Assembly: GCA_002238485.1 (NCBI GenBank)
Contig: MPMG01000009.1
Location: 82,566 to 146,565, forward strand
Source of the DNA: Chloroflexi bacterium bin20
GTDB lineage: Bacteria; Chloroflexota; Anaerolineae; Aggregatilineales; Phototrophicaceae
Direction of reading: 5' to 3'
DNA length: 64,000 nt
Below are positions 35,516 to 44,567 of this stretch, one piece after another (the first letter of the stretch is position 1; each line of letters opens with the position of its first letter). The notes beneath the pieces are model-generated. The model saw nothing but the letters and a program-made list of their open reading frames with translations. It was not told the DNA's origin and made no database searches. Made by a program: the position numbers and the translations under genes.

Positions 35516-36918
35516 GGCGCGCGTCCATAGACATCCGCCCGACCATGCCAATAAATATCGTCTTGGCTGAAAGCCAACGTGTAATCGTTCTCGACAATGT
35601 CCAGCAATTCATAGATGCCCGGCGCGCCAGCCGGCAGCAAATCCGGGAAGACGACAATCCAGTCGGGCGGCGTCTCTGCCCATTCCCGCTTCAGCTGGGG
35701 CAGAACATGCGGCGGTCGGAAATACCAGCGCCAGCCTTTGATCCAGGCGCCAGGCGGCAGCAGCTCGGTTAGCGGATGCAACTGGGGCGTGCTGTCGGCT
35801 TGCGGCAGGATGAAAAGCGTATCGCCAGGCTGCGCGCGAGCTTTCAGCGTTTCTGCCAGCGGACGAAATTCGTCATAGCCCAACGTTGCGCCCGCGCCCA
35901 GCGATGTCGGCAGATAGCTCACCGCGCCCGTCCACAGCCAGCCGATGCCGATGCCCAGCGCCAGGCCCGCCAACGTTAGCCGCGGCACACCCCAGCTGCG
36001 GGGTTCTCGCATGGCGCAGCGCAATTTCGCCAGCGCGATGCCCGACATGACAGCGGCAAGAGGCAGCTGGGCCATGGCATGAATCTCGCCGACCCGCGGA
36101 TAGATCGTGCTCAATGCCGCCAGCCACAACAGCGGCAGCAGCAGCCAGCGGCGCTCGTGACGCCAAGCCCACAGCGCAAATGGCAAGACCAGCAAGTCGC
36201 CCAACAGCAGCTTGCGCAGAAAATCGCCATCCAGCGGCACGCCGTCCATCAGCCCGCTGAGGTTGAATGTCCAATTCCAGTACCAGTAGTTGTCCCAAAG
36301 GCCCGCCGCCGCCAGCGCAATCCATTGCAGCAGGGGCAGCAGCAGCGCGCCCAGCAGAACAATCAACATCGGCCGCCAGCCATCGCGCAGCAGCCACAGG
36401 CACATGATCGCGACAGCCAGCCAAGCCTGCTGCTTGAAAAGTGTCGCCGCGCCCATACAGAGGCCCAGCAATAGCAAGCGCCGCGGTGAAAGCTGCGAAG
36501 AGCCGAAATAGATGCACAGCCCCGCCAATACACACAGCGCCAGCAAGGTGTCGAAGTAGAGCAAGACATTGCCATAGACGGGCGTCCACCAGGCAAAGAC
36601 CAGCGTCGCCAACAATCCCGCCGCCTCGCTGCACAAGCGCCTCGCCAGCCAATACACCAGCAACGTCAGCAGGGCGACCAGCAGCGCATTCAGGGCGCGC
36701 GCGACCAGGGCGGGGTCAAGTGGCAGGATTGATTGGGCTGCGGCAGCCAGCAGCGAACTGCCCGGCGCGTGCTGTTCCCAGATATCGCCGAAGAGCGTCT
36801 TGCCGCGCAGCATCAACCAAGGGATGGCCACCTGCCCGGAGTGCGCAGCCGGCGAGAGCCAAAACAAGTTCGCCAATGCCTGCGCGAAAAGCAGCAAAAT
36901 GAGAGGGCGGCGCGCCAC
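35512..36918 (-). CDS. GT39/ArnT-like membrane glycosyltransferase
   Basis: This 468-residue protein has the layout of GT-C transferases: about ten membrane helices, a first external loop with the acidic region FGDIWEQHAPGSS (about 43-55), and a soluble C-terminal domain after residue 340. It would transfer a sugar from a lipid carrier to a protein or glycan. The acceptor is unknown. It is coupled to the membrane protein downstream through a GTGA overlap. Confidence 0.72.
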   Translation of the reverse strand: MARRPLILLLFAQALANLFWLSPAAHSGQVAIPWLMLRGKTLFGDIWEQHAPGSSLLAAAAQSILPLDPALVARALNALLVALLTLLVYWLARRLCSEAAGLLATLVFAWWTPVYGNVLLYFDTLLALCVLAGLCIYFGSSQLSPRRLLLLGLCMGAATLFKQQAWLAVAIMCLWLLRDGWRPMLIVLLGALLLPLLQWIALAAAGLWDNYWYWNWTFNLSGLMDGVPLDGDFLRKLLLGDLLVLPFALWAWRHERRWLLLPLLWLAALSTIYPRVGEIHAMAQLPLAAVMSGIALAKLRCAMREPRSWGVPRLTLAGLALGIGIGWLWTGAVSYLPTSLGAGATLGYDEFRPLAETLKARAQPGDTLFILPQADSTPQLHPLTELLPPGAWIKGWRWYFRPPHVLPQLKREWAETPPDWIVVFPDLLPAGAPGIYELLDIVENDYTLAFSQDDIYWHGRADVYGRAP

Positions 36919-37006
36919 AGCAGGTCTCCTGGTCAGCGGACAATCGAATACCTAGTGTACACATTTTAACCCCCGCTCGCTCCTCCTACACATTCTCTGC
37001 GCCTCT

Positions 37007-37142
37007 GGGGAGTGTCGAATTTGCTGGAATAAGACCCCCCTCGGTCCCCCCGAAAAGTCGGGGGGAGGCAAAATGCGCGCGGATTTCTTCGACAAATTGG
37101 GGATGGGGAACGGCCCAACATACACGGGAATAGACACTCCCC
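37007..37142. mobile_element. MITE-like element with target-site duplication
   Basis: This 136-base element has perfect 10-base terminal inverted repeats (GGGGAGTGTC at 37007-37016, GACACTCCCC at 37133-37142). It contains an internal palindrome CCCCCCGA-AAAG-TCGGGGGG and encodes no protein. The six bases GCCTCT are on both flanks, consistent with a target duplication. Removing the element rejoins CTGCGCCTCT with GTGGTGAATC, restoring the CACAGAGG-type repeat seen elsewhere. Confidence 0.8.
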
Positions 37143-37228
37143 GCCTCTGTGGTGAATCAACCGCCCGCGCAAGCTAGAATAGGCATCGGGCCAATGCGCC
37201 ATAGTGCAGCCATGATGAGGAAGCTACT

Positions 37229-37846
37229 GTGAATCCGCCGCCGGACAATTATTTCGAACGTGGCTTGGCGCTGCTGGATGCTGGCGACTTTCGCGGCGCG
37301 ATCGCCCAATTTGACAGCGCCATCAAGCTGGGATTGGGCGATCTGGCGGCTGTGCATGTCTGCCGCGGCGAGGCGCTGAGCCTGCTGGGAGAATACGAAG
37401 CCGCCGAGCAGAGCATCCACAAGGCCCTGCTTGCCCAGCCCTATATGGCGGCTGCCTTCCTGGCGCGTGGCAAGTTGCGGCGCATGCAAAACCAGCGCGA
37501 CCAAGCCATCAGCGACCTGAGCACCGCCCTGCACATCGAGCCGGACTATGACGAAGCCTACTTCGCGCGGGCGCAATGCCTGGAAGAAGCGCGGCGCTTC
37601 ACAGAAGCCGAAGCCGACTTAAGTCGCGCGTTGCAGTTGAATCCGGGGCTGCTGTCAGCCTGGGAGGCGCGTGGCCGGCTGCGCGCTCGACGCCTCGACT
37701 TTGATGGCGCGGTGAAGGACCTCAGCCATTACCTGCGCAGTGGCGGTGGCAAGCTGCACGACAATCACAGCGAAACGCAAGGCTACCTGCTGATTTTGCG
37801 GGTTTGGCGGCTGGTGTGGCGGGTGGTCAGGCTGGGGCGGGGATGA
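37229..37846 (+). CDS. TPR-repeat protein
   Basis: This 205-residue protein is built largely of tetratricopeptide repeats. Four or five consecutive helical units with A-x-G-x-Y-like spacing are visible from residue 8 to about 165, and such scaffolds mediate protein-protein contacts. The start is GTG at 37229 with GAGGAAG upstream; the nearby ATGs are out of frame. The C-terminal 40 residues are basic. No specific partner can be named. Confidence 0.78.
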   Translation: MNPPPDNYFERGLALLDAGDFRGAIAQFDSAIKLGLGDLAAVHVCRGEALSLLGEYEAAEQSIHKALLAQPYMAAAFLARGKLRRMQNQRDQAISDLSTALHIEPDYDEAYFARAQCLEEARRFTEAEADLSRALQLNPGLLSAWEARGRLRARRLDFDGAVKDLSHYLRSGGGKLHDNHSETQGYLLILRVWRLVWRVVRLGRG

Positions 37847-37926
37847 ATTTCTTGGGAAATCTGATCTTGCATTGAATCGCCGCTTATGATCACCTGCGCT
37901 TTGACGATGAAACGGGGTGAGCGAAG

Positions 37927-38196
37927 ATGGAAGAGAAGACATGGTGGCATAGTTGCGTGGAGTGCGGTCACGAATTCGTGTTGGACAAAGAGAACCCGCA
38001 GGTATTCTGCCCTGAATGCGACGAGTTGGTGGGTTACTATCTCGATTGTAGCGAGTGCAGTGAGTATCAGCGCGTTGATGTCACAATCTGGATAAGGCTC
38101 TACTTCGCAAACCAGACTGTCGTGTGCGACTTCTGTAGGCAGCAGAGTTATTTGATTCGCAAGTATGGACCCGATGGCGAACACATGATGTTCTAG
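37927..38196 (+). CDS. Small zinc-ribbon protein
   Basis: This 89-residue protein contains four CxxC pairs (Cys10/13, 28/31, 41/44, 67/70), consistent with two zinc ribbons or a rubredoxin-like double-zinc fold. A GGTGAG site precedes the ATG. It is unassigned by family. Its 3' end overlaps the DUF262 gene by four bases in convergent orientation. Confidence 0.6.
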   Translation: MEEKTWWHSCVECGHEFVLDKENPQVFCPECDELVGYYLDCSECSEYQRVDVTIWIRLYFANQTVVCDFCRQQSYLIRKYGPDGEHMMF

Positions 38197-40109
38197 GGGT
38201 CATTTGGAATATGGTCGCGCCAGACTTTGATAAACTCGCGCTTGAGCAAATCAAAGCGCTCTAGCAGGAAGGTTTCGAAACTATTCTTATCCAGTGGGCT
38301 TGGCAATAGACTTGCAGGGCATTGCAATTGCTGTTCGTATTCGAGTAGCTGGCGCGTCTGCTCGTCTGTGCCAATTTCCCCGCGTCGCCGTTTGTCTTGC
38401 AGAAGTATGTCAAATGTCTGTATGTTATGCCGTAGTTCACCTGCTTGCTCAAGCAGAGCGAGATTGCCTATGGTGTTCATCGGCCACTCGTCGCCTTCGA
38501 CCATATGGGATTGAAGGAGCGCGACCGGAATGATGTGCTCGACGTGATAGGACTTGGCCTTCGCAAGCCTGTTCACAAAGATGTACTTCAGCAGCAGGTA
38601 TTCAGGGCGGGAATCCCGAATGTGCCGTTTTGTCGCCTTGGTGTGAACCAGGCTGACCTGGCTGTCATAATACCAGTCATCAAACACTTGCTCCCATCGC
38701 TGTTCGGTGGGCGGCGCGTTGTCGACATATCGGAGATTCCTGACAGCCTCGTGTAGCTTACTATCGCCCGAGCCACGCCAGTCATCATGCAGAATCTCAT
38801 ACAGATAGAACATCGGAAGGTTCTGCTTTAGTTTGCGGCGGTCAACTCGCCAAGCGTCATTATCAGACAGATCGCGTTTGCCATATCTCACTTGGAAAGC
38901 GGTCGCGATCATCGAAATAATCATCAGCTCGCTGTGGTAAATTGGTCCCAGCTTGCGCCCGTATTGCGGCTTGGACAGCATTGGCTTGAGTATGTTGTCA
39001 ACGAAACGTATCGATTCGAGCAGGCAACGTTCCAGATCTGCCCAAGACAACTCGCCGATCTCCTCAGGCAAGTCCGCCATATCTTGCAGACGCAATCCCA
39101 TGCAGGCGGTCAAGAGGTTGAAGCCGATAGAGCTGGGTCGGTCGTCCTTGACTCGTTTGAACAGTCGCGGAAACTTGTCCGCAAGATATTGACCCAAGCC
39201 AAATAGATAGTCAAACAGCGTATAAGGTCGATTACGGCGCGATTCGTCATCAGGCGCTTCCTCGGAGACGTCCAGTGTGAAGCCTTCATCCTCCAGTGTC
39301 TCGTATTTCTTCCAAATCACATCAATCACTTCGGTATTCATAATTCGCTGGCGGACATCTATCCATCGCGCGGCATAAATCTCGTAACGGCTGAGGACAG
39401 TTCCTTTGGAATTGAGCAACTCGAACACCGTCGGCAGCTCGGAAGATGGGCCACTGTAAATGAGCACTGGAATCTTTGCATCCAGCACCAATTTGACTTC
39501 ATTGCTGACGGTATCGAGAAAACCACCCAGAGTCCTGATGAGGCTTTCATTGCGGTTCAATTCAAAATATAGGTCTCGGTACAGGCTTGAGTCTGGCGAG
39601 TACTTCAGGACTTTTTCAATCAGCGCCTCGACAAGATTTTCTGTACGCCAGCCATCCTGCGCATCGTAGCCTTTCTTGCCCTTCACCCACTCGACGACTG
39701 TCTGCCGTATTCTGTCCTTGTATTCATCAGATAGTTTCCCCAAGCGCGCAGCAATGGTATCTACGAATTCGTCATCCAGATCCGCGCGCGTAAAGTAGCC
39801 ATTCTGATACCCCACATAACTCTTGAGAGCTTGTGTGCGCTGTAAGCCATCTATCAGGTTGTAGTATCTCTTGCCGTCTCCGGCGGAATGCCCGCGAGCA
39901 ATGTCCTCGTAAATGAGAATGGAACCAAAGGGATAGCCTCGTTTGATTGAGTCGATCAGACCCTTTCGAGTCGACTGACTCCATACCAAACGACGTTGAT
40001 ATTCCGGTATCGTTACTCTGTTGTTGCCAGTAGGGCTGCTTGACACCGCATCCATCAGTTTGCTAACTGGCCAGATGTCGATATCGACTGCGTTACGGAA
40101 TGTGGGCAT
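38193..40109 (-). CDS. DUF262/GmrSD-like protein with C-terminal HNH-type motif
   Basis: This 638-residue protein resembles GmrS/GmrD-type fused restriction proteins. The DUF262 N-terminus has IPEYQRRLVW (about 34-43) and DGLQRTQAL (87-95), the family's nucleotide-handling signature. Near residues 525-565, HVEHIIPVALL followed by MNTIGNLALL matches the DUF1524 HNH-nuclease region. Such proteins restrict foreign, often modified DNA. The preferred start is 40109, preceded by GGGGGTGGCGAG, rather than 40136. It lies next to the 3' end of tRNA-Sec and is AT-richer than its surroundings. Confidence 0.83.
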   Translation of the reverse strand: MPTFRNAVDIDIWPVSKLMDAVSSSPTGNNRVTIPEYQRRLVWSQSTRKGLIDSIKRGYPFGSILIYEDIARGHSAGDGKRYYNLIDGLQRTQALKSYVGYQNGYFTRADLDDEFVDTIAARLGKLSDEYKDRIRQTVVEWVKGKKGYDAQDGWRTENLVEALIEKVLKYSPDSSLYRDLYFELNRNESLIRTLGGFLDTVSNEVKLVLDAKIPVLIYSGPSSELPTVFELLNSKGTVLSRYEIYAARWIDVRQRIMNTEVIDVIWKKYETLEDEGFTLDVSEEAPDDESRRNRPYTLFDYLFGLGQYLADKFPRLFKRVKDDRPSSIGFNLLTACMGLRLQDMADLPEEIGELSWADLERCLLESIRFVDNILKPMLSKPQYGRKLGPIYHSELMIISMIATAFQVRYGKRDLSDNDAWRVDRRKLKQNLPMFYLYEILHDDWRGSGDSKLHEAVRNLRYVDNAPPTEQRWEQVFDDWYYDSQVSLVHTKATKRHIRDSRPEYLLLKYIFVNRLAKAKSYHVEHIIPVALLQSHMVEGDEWPMNTIGNLALLEQAGELRHNIQTFDILLQDKRRRGEIGTDEQTRQLLEYEQQLQCPASLLPSPLDKNSFETFLLERFDLLKREFIKVWRDHIPNDP

Positions 40110-40230
40110 CTCGCCACCCCCATGCTTTGGATCCATACAAGCCGCACGACCCAGCGCAGCCTGCGCGCATATTCATAGGATCAATTAGATCAGTTACGTA
40201 ATCTATCGTCAAGCGAGGATCGTCATACTA

Positions 40231-40326
40231 CGGGAGTGCATGGGAGTCGAACCCACCATCGCCTGCTCTGCGCAGCCGACCACCGATTTTGAAGACCGGG
40301 GCATCCACCGGGACACATCCACTCCC
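40231..40326 (-). tRNA. selC: tRNA-Sec (selenocysteine, anticodon UCA)
   Basis: This 96-nt tRNA folds as tRNA-Sec. The acceptor pairs GGGAGTG with CACTCCC; a six-base D stem (GTGTCC/GGATGC) closes the four-base loop CGGT. The anticodon loop CTTCAAA gives anticodon TCA. The long variable arm TCGGCTGC/GCAGGCGA has one mismatch, and the T arm contains GGTTCGA. No CCA is encoded. A TATACT box (40335-40340, minus strand) lies eight bases before the 5' end. Anticodon UCA reads UGA, so this tRNA inserts selenocysteine. Length, D arm and variable arm exclude an ordinary tRNA. Confidence 0.93.
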
Positions 40327-40401
40327 CTGCCCGCAGTATAGCGTCCGCCCGCCTTCCCCGCTATCATCCGTCTGCAAAACATCACATGCAAAGGACAGCC
40401 C

Positions 40402-40692
40402 ATGCCCGCCTATCTCATCGTCCGCGCCACTGTGCATGACATGGCGCAATATCGGCAATACATGCAGCATACGCCCGCCATCCTCGAGAAATACGGCGGA
40501 GAATTCCTCATCCGCGGTGGCGAGAAACTCGTGCTGGAAGGAACCGACTCGCCGGAGCGCATCGTCATCATCCGCTTCCCCAGCATGCAGGCCGCCCAGG
40601 ACATGTACAACTCGCCGGAATATCAAGCGGCTATCAAGCTGCGCGTCAATGCCGCCGAGGCTTCCTTCGTCCTGATGGAAGGCAGCGCGTGA
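40402..40692 (+). CDS. DUF1330 family protein
   Basis: This 96-residue protein resembles DUF1330, small dimeric alpha/beta ferredoxin-like proteins of unknown function. The segments AYLIVRATVHDMAQY and LEGTDSPERIVIIRFPS followed by SPEYQAAIKLR fit the family. Its stop overlaps the GTG start of the next gene (GTGA), so translation of the two is coupled. Confidence 0.82.
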   Translation: MPAYLIVRATVHDMAQYRQYMQHTPAILEKYGGEFLIRGGEKLVLEGTDSPERIVIIRFPSMQAAQDMYNSPEYQAAIKLRVNAAEASFVLMEGSA

Positions 40693-41366
40693 AACTCGTC
40701 CTCTTTGATATTGATGGCACGTTGCTCATCAGCCAAGGCATCGGGCGCGAAGCCAAACGCCGCGCCATGACTGAGCGCTTCGGCACAATCGGCGACCTGG
40801 ACAATCACGACTTCGGCGGGCAGACCGACTGGGGCATATTGGCTGCTCTGCTTGCGCCGCATGGTTACAGCAGCGCCGATATCGGCGTGGAGATATTGGA
40901 TTACCAAGCAGCCATGGCTCGCCACATGAACGATATCCGCCACAGCTTCAGCGCAGATGCCCTGCCCGGCGCCTTTGAGCTGCTGGCGGCATTGCGGGCT
41001 CGCGCGGATCTGCTGCTGGGCATCGTCAGCGGCAACACGGGCGAGACGGCGCAGATCAAGCTGGAGATGGCTGGCTTCGACCCGGCGCATTTTCCGATTG
41101 GGGCCTATGGACATGAATCGCCGCTGCGCGAAGACTTGACGCGCCTGGCACTACAGCGCGCGCAGCAGCATGTGCGACAAACAATCGCCCCGCGCGATAC
41201 CTTCGTCATCGGCGATACGCCCGCCGACATCCAGGCGGCTCGCGCGATCGATGCCGTGGCGGTCGCTGTGGAAACAGGATATGCCCCGCGCCAATCGCTG
41301 GTCGACAGCCAGCCCGATTTTCTGCTGGCAGATCTGCGCGAGTTCATGGCTGATGTCCTGATGTGA
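40689..41366 (+). CDS. HAD-superfamily hydrolase (phosphoglycolate-phosphatase-like)
   Basis: This 225-residue protein is a HAD hydrolase of the Gph/PGP type. The catalytic FDIDGTLL is at 5-12, the second motif SGNT around 117, and the acidic VIGDTPADI near residue 174. The cap domain spans about 20-100. It probably dephosphorylates small metabolites such as phosphoglycolate. The GTG start at 40689 overlaps the DUF1330 stop. Confidence 0.87.
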   Translation: MKLVLFDIDGTLLISQGIGREAKRRAMTERFGTIGDLDNHDFGGQTDWGILAALLAPHGYSSADIGVEILDYQAAMARHMNDIRHSFSADALPGAFELLAALRARADLLLGIVSGNTGETAQIKLEMAGFDPAHFPIGAYGHESPLREDLTRLALQRAQQHVRQTIAPRDTFVIGDTPADIQAARAIDAVAVAVETGYAPRQSLVDSQPDFLLADLREFMADVLM

Positions 41367-41371
41367 CCGCG

Positions 41372-41404
41372 CCCCCTTGGTCCCTCGACAGGTCGGAGGG
41401 AGGC
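41372..41404. repeat. Degenerate MITE-core repeat
   Basis: CCCCCTTGGTCCCTCGACAG followed by GTCGGAGGGAGGC is a divergent copy of the MITE core seen at 37034-37069 and 46433-46468, lying between two genes. Confidence 0.4.
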
Positions 41405-41465
41405 AAAGCAGCCCATTTGACTTCGTGTCGCGGCGCGAGTAGCCTGTAGATAAACAGTCAAGCCC

Positions 41466-42692
41466 ATGCAGATCCGCACGCCCAAAAAATATCGTGGCGT
41501 CCAGCGACGCAGTATCATCAGTTGTCGGCGGCTCTTTGTGTATTTGCTGCTGCTGCTATTGATCGCAACCGGTGCAGTCATTTATCTCAATCGCCAGGTC
41601 GCCGCGCCCATCATCCAGGATGCTGTCAGCCAGCTCATCGCCGAGATCGAGAATCGGGCAGCCACCCTGTCTGCGCCCGCGCCAACCCCCACGCCCGACC
41701 CCCGCAACAGCCTGGTCGAGGCGAGCAATTATTGGCAGCGGGGCGCAATGAGCCGGGCCACCGATCTCTACCTGGAAATCGCGCCGTCAACGCCCAACAC
41801 GGTCGAAGTCTTCCGCCGCATCGCCATCGGATTAATCAGCGCCAGCCGCTATGACGAAGCCAGCCAGCAAGCCGCCCGCGCCATCGATGCCGATCCCTTT
41901 AACGCCGATGCCTGGGCTATCCAAGCCTGGGCGCTGGATTGGCAAGGCAAGCCCGCCGAAGCCCTGGCTTATGCTCTGCACGCCCTGGAGCTCGACCCAA
42001 GTAACAGCCGTGCCAGCGCATACCTGGGCGAGATTTATCACAGCCTGGGCCAAAGCCAGCGCGCCGAAAACCTGCTGGACGAGCTGCTGGCGCAGGATCC
42101 ACAAAGCGCCGAAGCCTACCGCGCGCGCGGACTGGTCAGATGGGACAGCGACTATACTGCCGCTTTGGCCGATTTTCAAGCTGCCTACGAGCTGGCGAGC
42201 CACATGAATCTCATCGCAGTGGATATCGCCACGATCGAGAAAGACCTGCGCAATTATGAATCGGCGCTGGCAACCCTGCAACAGGCGCTGGAAGCCGACC
42301 CCTACAATCCCCGCGCCCTGTTTCGCCTGGGCGAGATCCAGATCAGCCGCGATGGTAATTTCACGCAAGCCAAATTGACCCTGCAAGATTGCATCGACTT
42401 CAACCCCAGCTATTTTCATTGCCATTATATGCTGGGGCGCGCCAACGAACGCCTGGGCGAAACAAGCGCCGCCGCCGCCAACTTCACCACAGCCATCGAG
42501 TTGGGCAGCCAAGAGCCGCGCCATCATTATTGGGCGGGCTGGTCACAGATTCTGCTGGGCAACTGCTCGCGCGCCTTGGCCTATCTGGAGCCAGGTTTGC
42601 AGCTGGCAAAAGACATCAGCCATCAGCAACTCATCGCCGATATCAGCGCGGTCATCCCCGAGTGCGACCCGAGCTTCGTGCCCGGCAGTTGA
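41466..42692 (+). CDS. Membrane-anchored TPR protein
   Basis: This 408-residue protein starts with a basic N-terminus and one membrane helix (about 18-38, core VYLLLLLLIATGAVIYL). A Pro/Thr-rich linker (near 75) and about eight tetratricopeptide repeats from residue 85 to the end follow. It probably holds a scaffold outside the membrane. No specific function can be assigned. Confidence 0.75.
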   Translation: MQIRTPKKYRGVQRRSIISCRRLFVYLLLLLLIATGAVIYLNRQVAAPIIQDAVSQLIAEIENRAATLSAPAPTPTPDPRNSLVEASNYWQRGAMSRATDLYLEIAPSTPNTVEVFRRIAIGLISASRYDEASQQAARAIDADPFNADAWAIQAWALDWQGKPAEALAYALHALELDPSNSRASAYLGEIYHSLGQSQRAENLLDELLAQDPQSAEAYRARGLVRWDSDYTAALADFQAAYELASHMNLIAVDIATIEKDLRNYESALATLQQALEADPYNPRALFRLGEIQISRDGNFTQAKLTLQDCIDFNPSYFHCHYMLGRANERLGETSAAAANFTTAIELGSQEPRHHYWAGWSQILLGNCSRALAYLEPGLQLAKDISHQQLIADISAVIPECDPSFVPGS

Positions 42693-42695
42693 TGG

Positions 42696-43484
42696 CTAGT
42701 CGCCCAGCTGGAAGTAGCGCAGGCTCTCACGCATATCCGAGACGCGATCCATCTCCAGCACCATCAGCGGGTTCAAGGGCAGCGAGCGCATCATCGGCAG
42801 CAGCGCCTCATAATCCAGCGCGCCGCCTGCCCAGTCAAAGCCGTGATGTTCGTCTATCACGCCATTGTTGTTGTTCATGTGCAGCTCGATGACCCAGGGC
42901 GCCAAGGTCTCCAGCCAATCGCCAAAGTGCAAATCGGCGTCGGAAAACAGGTGAGCGTGCCCGATATCAATGCAGGCTTTCAAATAGGGGTGCTCCAACT
43001 CGGCGAGCAAGTTGCCGATGATGGCGGGATCGAACTCCCACATATTTTCGATGGCGACCAGCACATCATAGGCTTGGGCATAGTCGCCCAGCGGACCCCA
43101 AAAGTCGACATTGCGCTGGTGCCAGCCTTGGCGGTAGGCCGCGTTGTGCAGCAAGCCGATGTAATTGGCATGAAAAACCACTTGATCCGCGCCCAGCCCG
43201 CTGGCGATACGGATGACATGTTCATAGCGCCCATAGGTAACCATGTTGATGCGCTCGTCAGGGCTGCCCGAGACGACATCCATGAAGGGGCCATGCAAGG
43301 ACAGCCGGCCCGGCAAATCTTGTAGCGCCAGCTTGTATTCTTTGTCCAGCTTGCGCCAGTCGCCATCCAGAATCGCCGGCGCCGAAAAAGCCATTAGCTC
43401 AATGCCCAGGCCGCGCTCGCAAGCCAGCGCAACGCATTCGTTGAAATTGCCGATGCCGGCGCTTAGCGATACCGAATCTCGCAT
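42696..43484 (-). CDS. Sugar phosphate isomerase/epimerase-like TIM barrel
   Basis: This 262-residue protein resembles the xylose isomerase-like/IolE superfamily. Metal-binding candidates are Glu in VAIENMWEF, Asp and His in CIDIGHAHL, His in IELHMNNNNG and Glu in MVLEMD. Substrate unknown. The start at 43484 has a GGAG site six bases upstream; the reading frame is open much further but this is not family sequence. Confidence 0.8.
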   Translation of the reverse strand: MRDSVSLSAGIGNFNECVALACERGLGIELMAFSAPAILDGDWRKLDKEYKLALQDLPGRLSLHGPFMDVVSGSPDERINMVTYGRYEHVIRIASGLGADQVVFHANYIGLLHNAAYRQGWHQRNVDFWGPLGDYAQAYDVLVAIENMWEFDPAIIGNLLAELEHPYLKACIDIGHAHLFSDADLHFGDWLETLAPWVIELHMNNNNGVIDEHHGFDWAGGALDYEALLPMMRSLPLNPLMVLEMDRVSDMRESLRYFQLGD

Positions 43485-43801
43485 AATGAACTCCGGATTT
43501 GCCGACCTGTTGCAAGCAAATAGTCGCGTCAGCATTTGCTCCGATTGTACACCAGCCTGGTCTCTCGCAGCAAAGACTGACGGACAGGGGAGTGTCAAAC
43601 TCCGTGTACATGGGGATCTACCTCCCCCAAGCCTATAACGTAATCCGCGCGCGCGTGCCTCTCCCCGACTTATCGGGGGGACTGAGGGGGGTAAAATAGG
43701 GCGAGTCGCCGCCTCGCCATTTCGTGGGGGCCGAAGGGTGTGTCGTGGCTTGCCTAGTTCAATCCTTTGCAGCATGGCTCAACTGGATTACTATCCCGCC
43801 T
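43485..43801. other. Non-coding stretch with a degenerate MITE copy
   Basis: This 317-base gap contains a MITE-like copy (43587-43697) and otherwise no recognised feature. The glycosyltransferase gene begins at 43802. Confidence 0.5.
43587..43697. repeat. Degenerate copy of the MITE-like element
   Basis: The copy begins with GGGGAGTGTC and the diverged ACTCCGTGTA, and includes GCCTCTCCCCGACTTATCGG followed by a G-rich stretch and GGGGGGT. The right terminal repeat is missing, so it is a truncated or decayed copy of the 37007-37142 element. Confidence 0.5.
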
Positions 43802-44512
43802 ATGGAAAGCTCACGCATTCTGGTGATTTTGCCGGCGCTGGACGAAGGCCGCAGCATCGGCGCTACGTTGCGTGGCATCCACGAGCAGCTTCCGCAAGCC
43901 GACATGTTGGTGATCGACGATGGCTCGCGCGATAACACGGCAGCTGCTGCCAGTGCTGCTGGCGCGACCGTACTCCGCCTGCCCTACAATGTCGGCATTG
44001 GCGCAGCTGTCCAGGCCGGCTTTCAATTCGCCGCGCAGCATGGCTATGGCATCGTCCTGCGCAACGATGGCGATGGGCAGCATGTGCCACAAAACAACCC
44101 TCGTCTGCTGGCGGAGTTGGGAGCGGGCACAGCCGATATCGTGATTGGCTCGCGCTTCGTGGGCGCGGGCGATTATGGCACGCCTCGGCTGCGGCGGCTG
44201 GGCAGCGCAATACTGGCGCGATTGCTTTCGACAATCACCAGCCAGCGAATCACCGACCCAACCTCGGGCTGCGCGGCATTCAATCGGCGGGCGATCTCGC
44301 TCTTCTCCAGCGCATATCCGCACGATTATCCCGAGCCAGAAGCCATATTGATCGCCTGGCGCAGTGGCTTGCGACAAATTGAGGCGCCTGCAAAGATGAT
44401 CCCGCGCCAGCACGGCCGCTCATCGATCACCCCCCTGCGCAGCGTCTATTACATGATCAAGGTCGTGCTGGCGATATTGATCCATCTGCTGCGCAAGACG
44501 CCCAGCGCCTGA
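43802..44512 (+). CDS. Family 2 glycosyltransferase (dolichol-phosphate-mannose-like)
   Basis: This 236-residue protein is a GT2 enzyme resembling polyprenyl-phosphate glycosyltransferases. It has ILVILPALDEGRSIG at the N-terminus, VIDDGSRDNT, the metal motif NDGDGQHVP and GSRFVGAGDYG. It probably loads a lipid carrier with a sugar for the GT-C enzymes encoded nearby, though this is inference. The start at 43802 removes a doubtful 26-residue extension. Confidence 0.85.
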   Translation: MESSRILVILPALDEGRSIGATLRGIHEQLPQADMLVIDDGSRDNTAAAASAAGATVLRLPYNVGIGAAVQAGFQFAAQHGYGIVLRNDGDGQHVPQNNPRLLAELGAGTADIVIGSRFVGAGDYGTPRLRRLGSAILARLLSTITSQRITDPTSGCAAFNRRAISLFSSAYPHDYPEPEAILIAWRSGLRQIEAPAKMIPRQHGRSSITPLRSVYYMIKVVLAILIHLLRKTPSA

Positions 44513-44567
44513 GACAGCGCCCAGGCAAGGCGGCTGCGCGTTCGCGATTCCCCCTTTATATTTGCTT

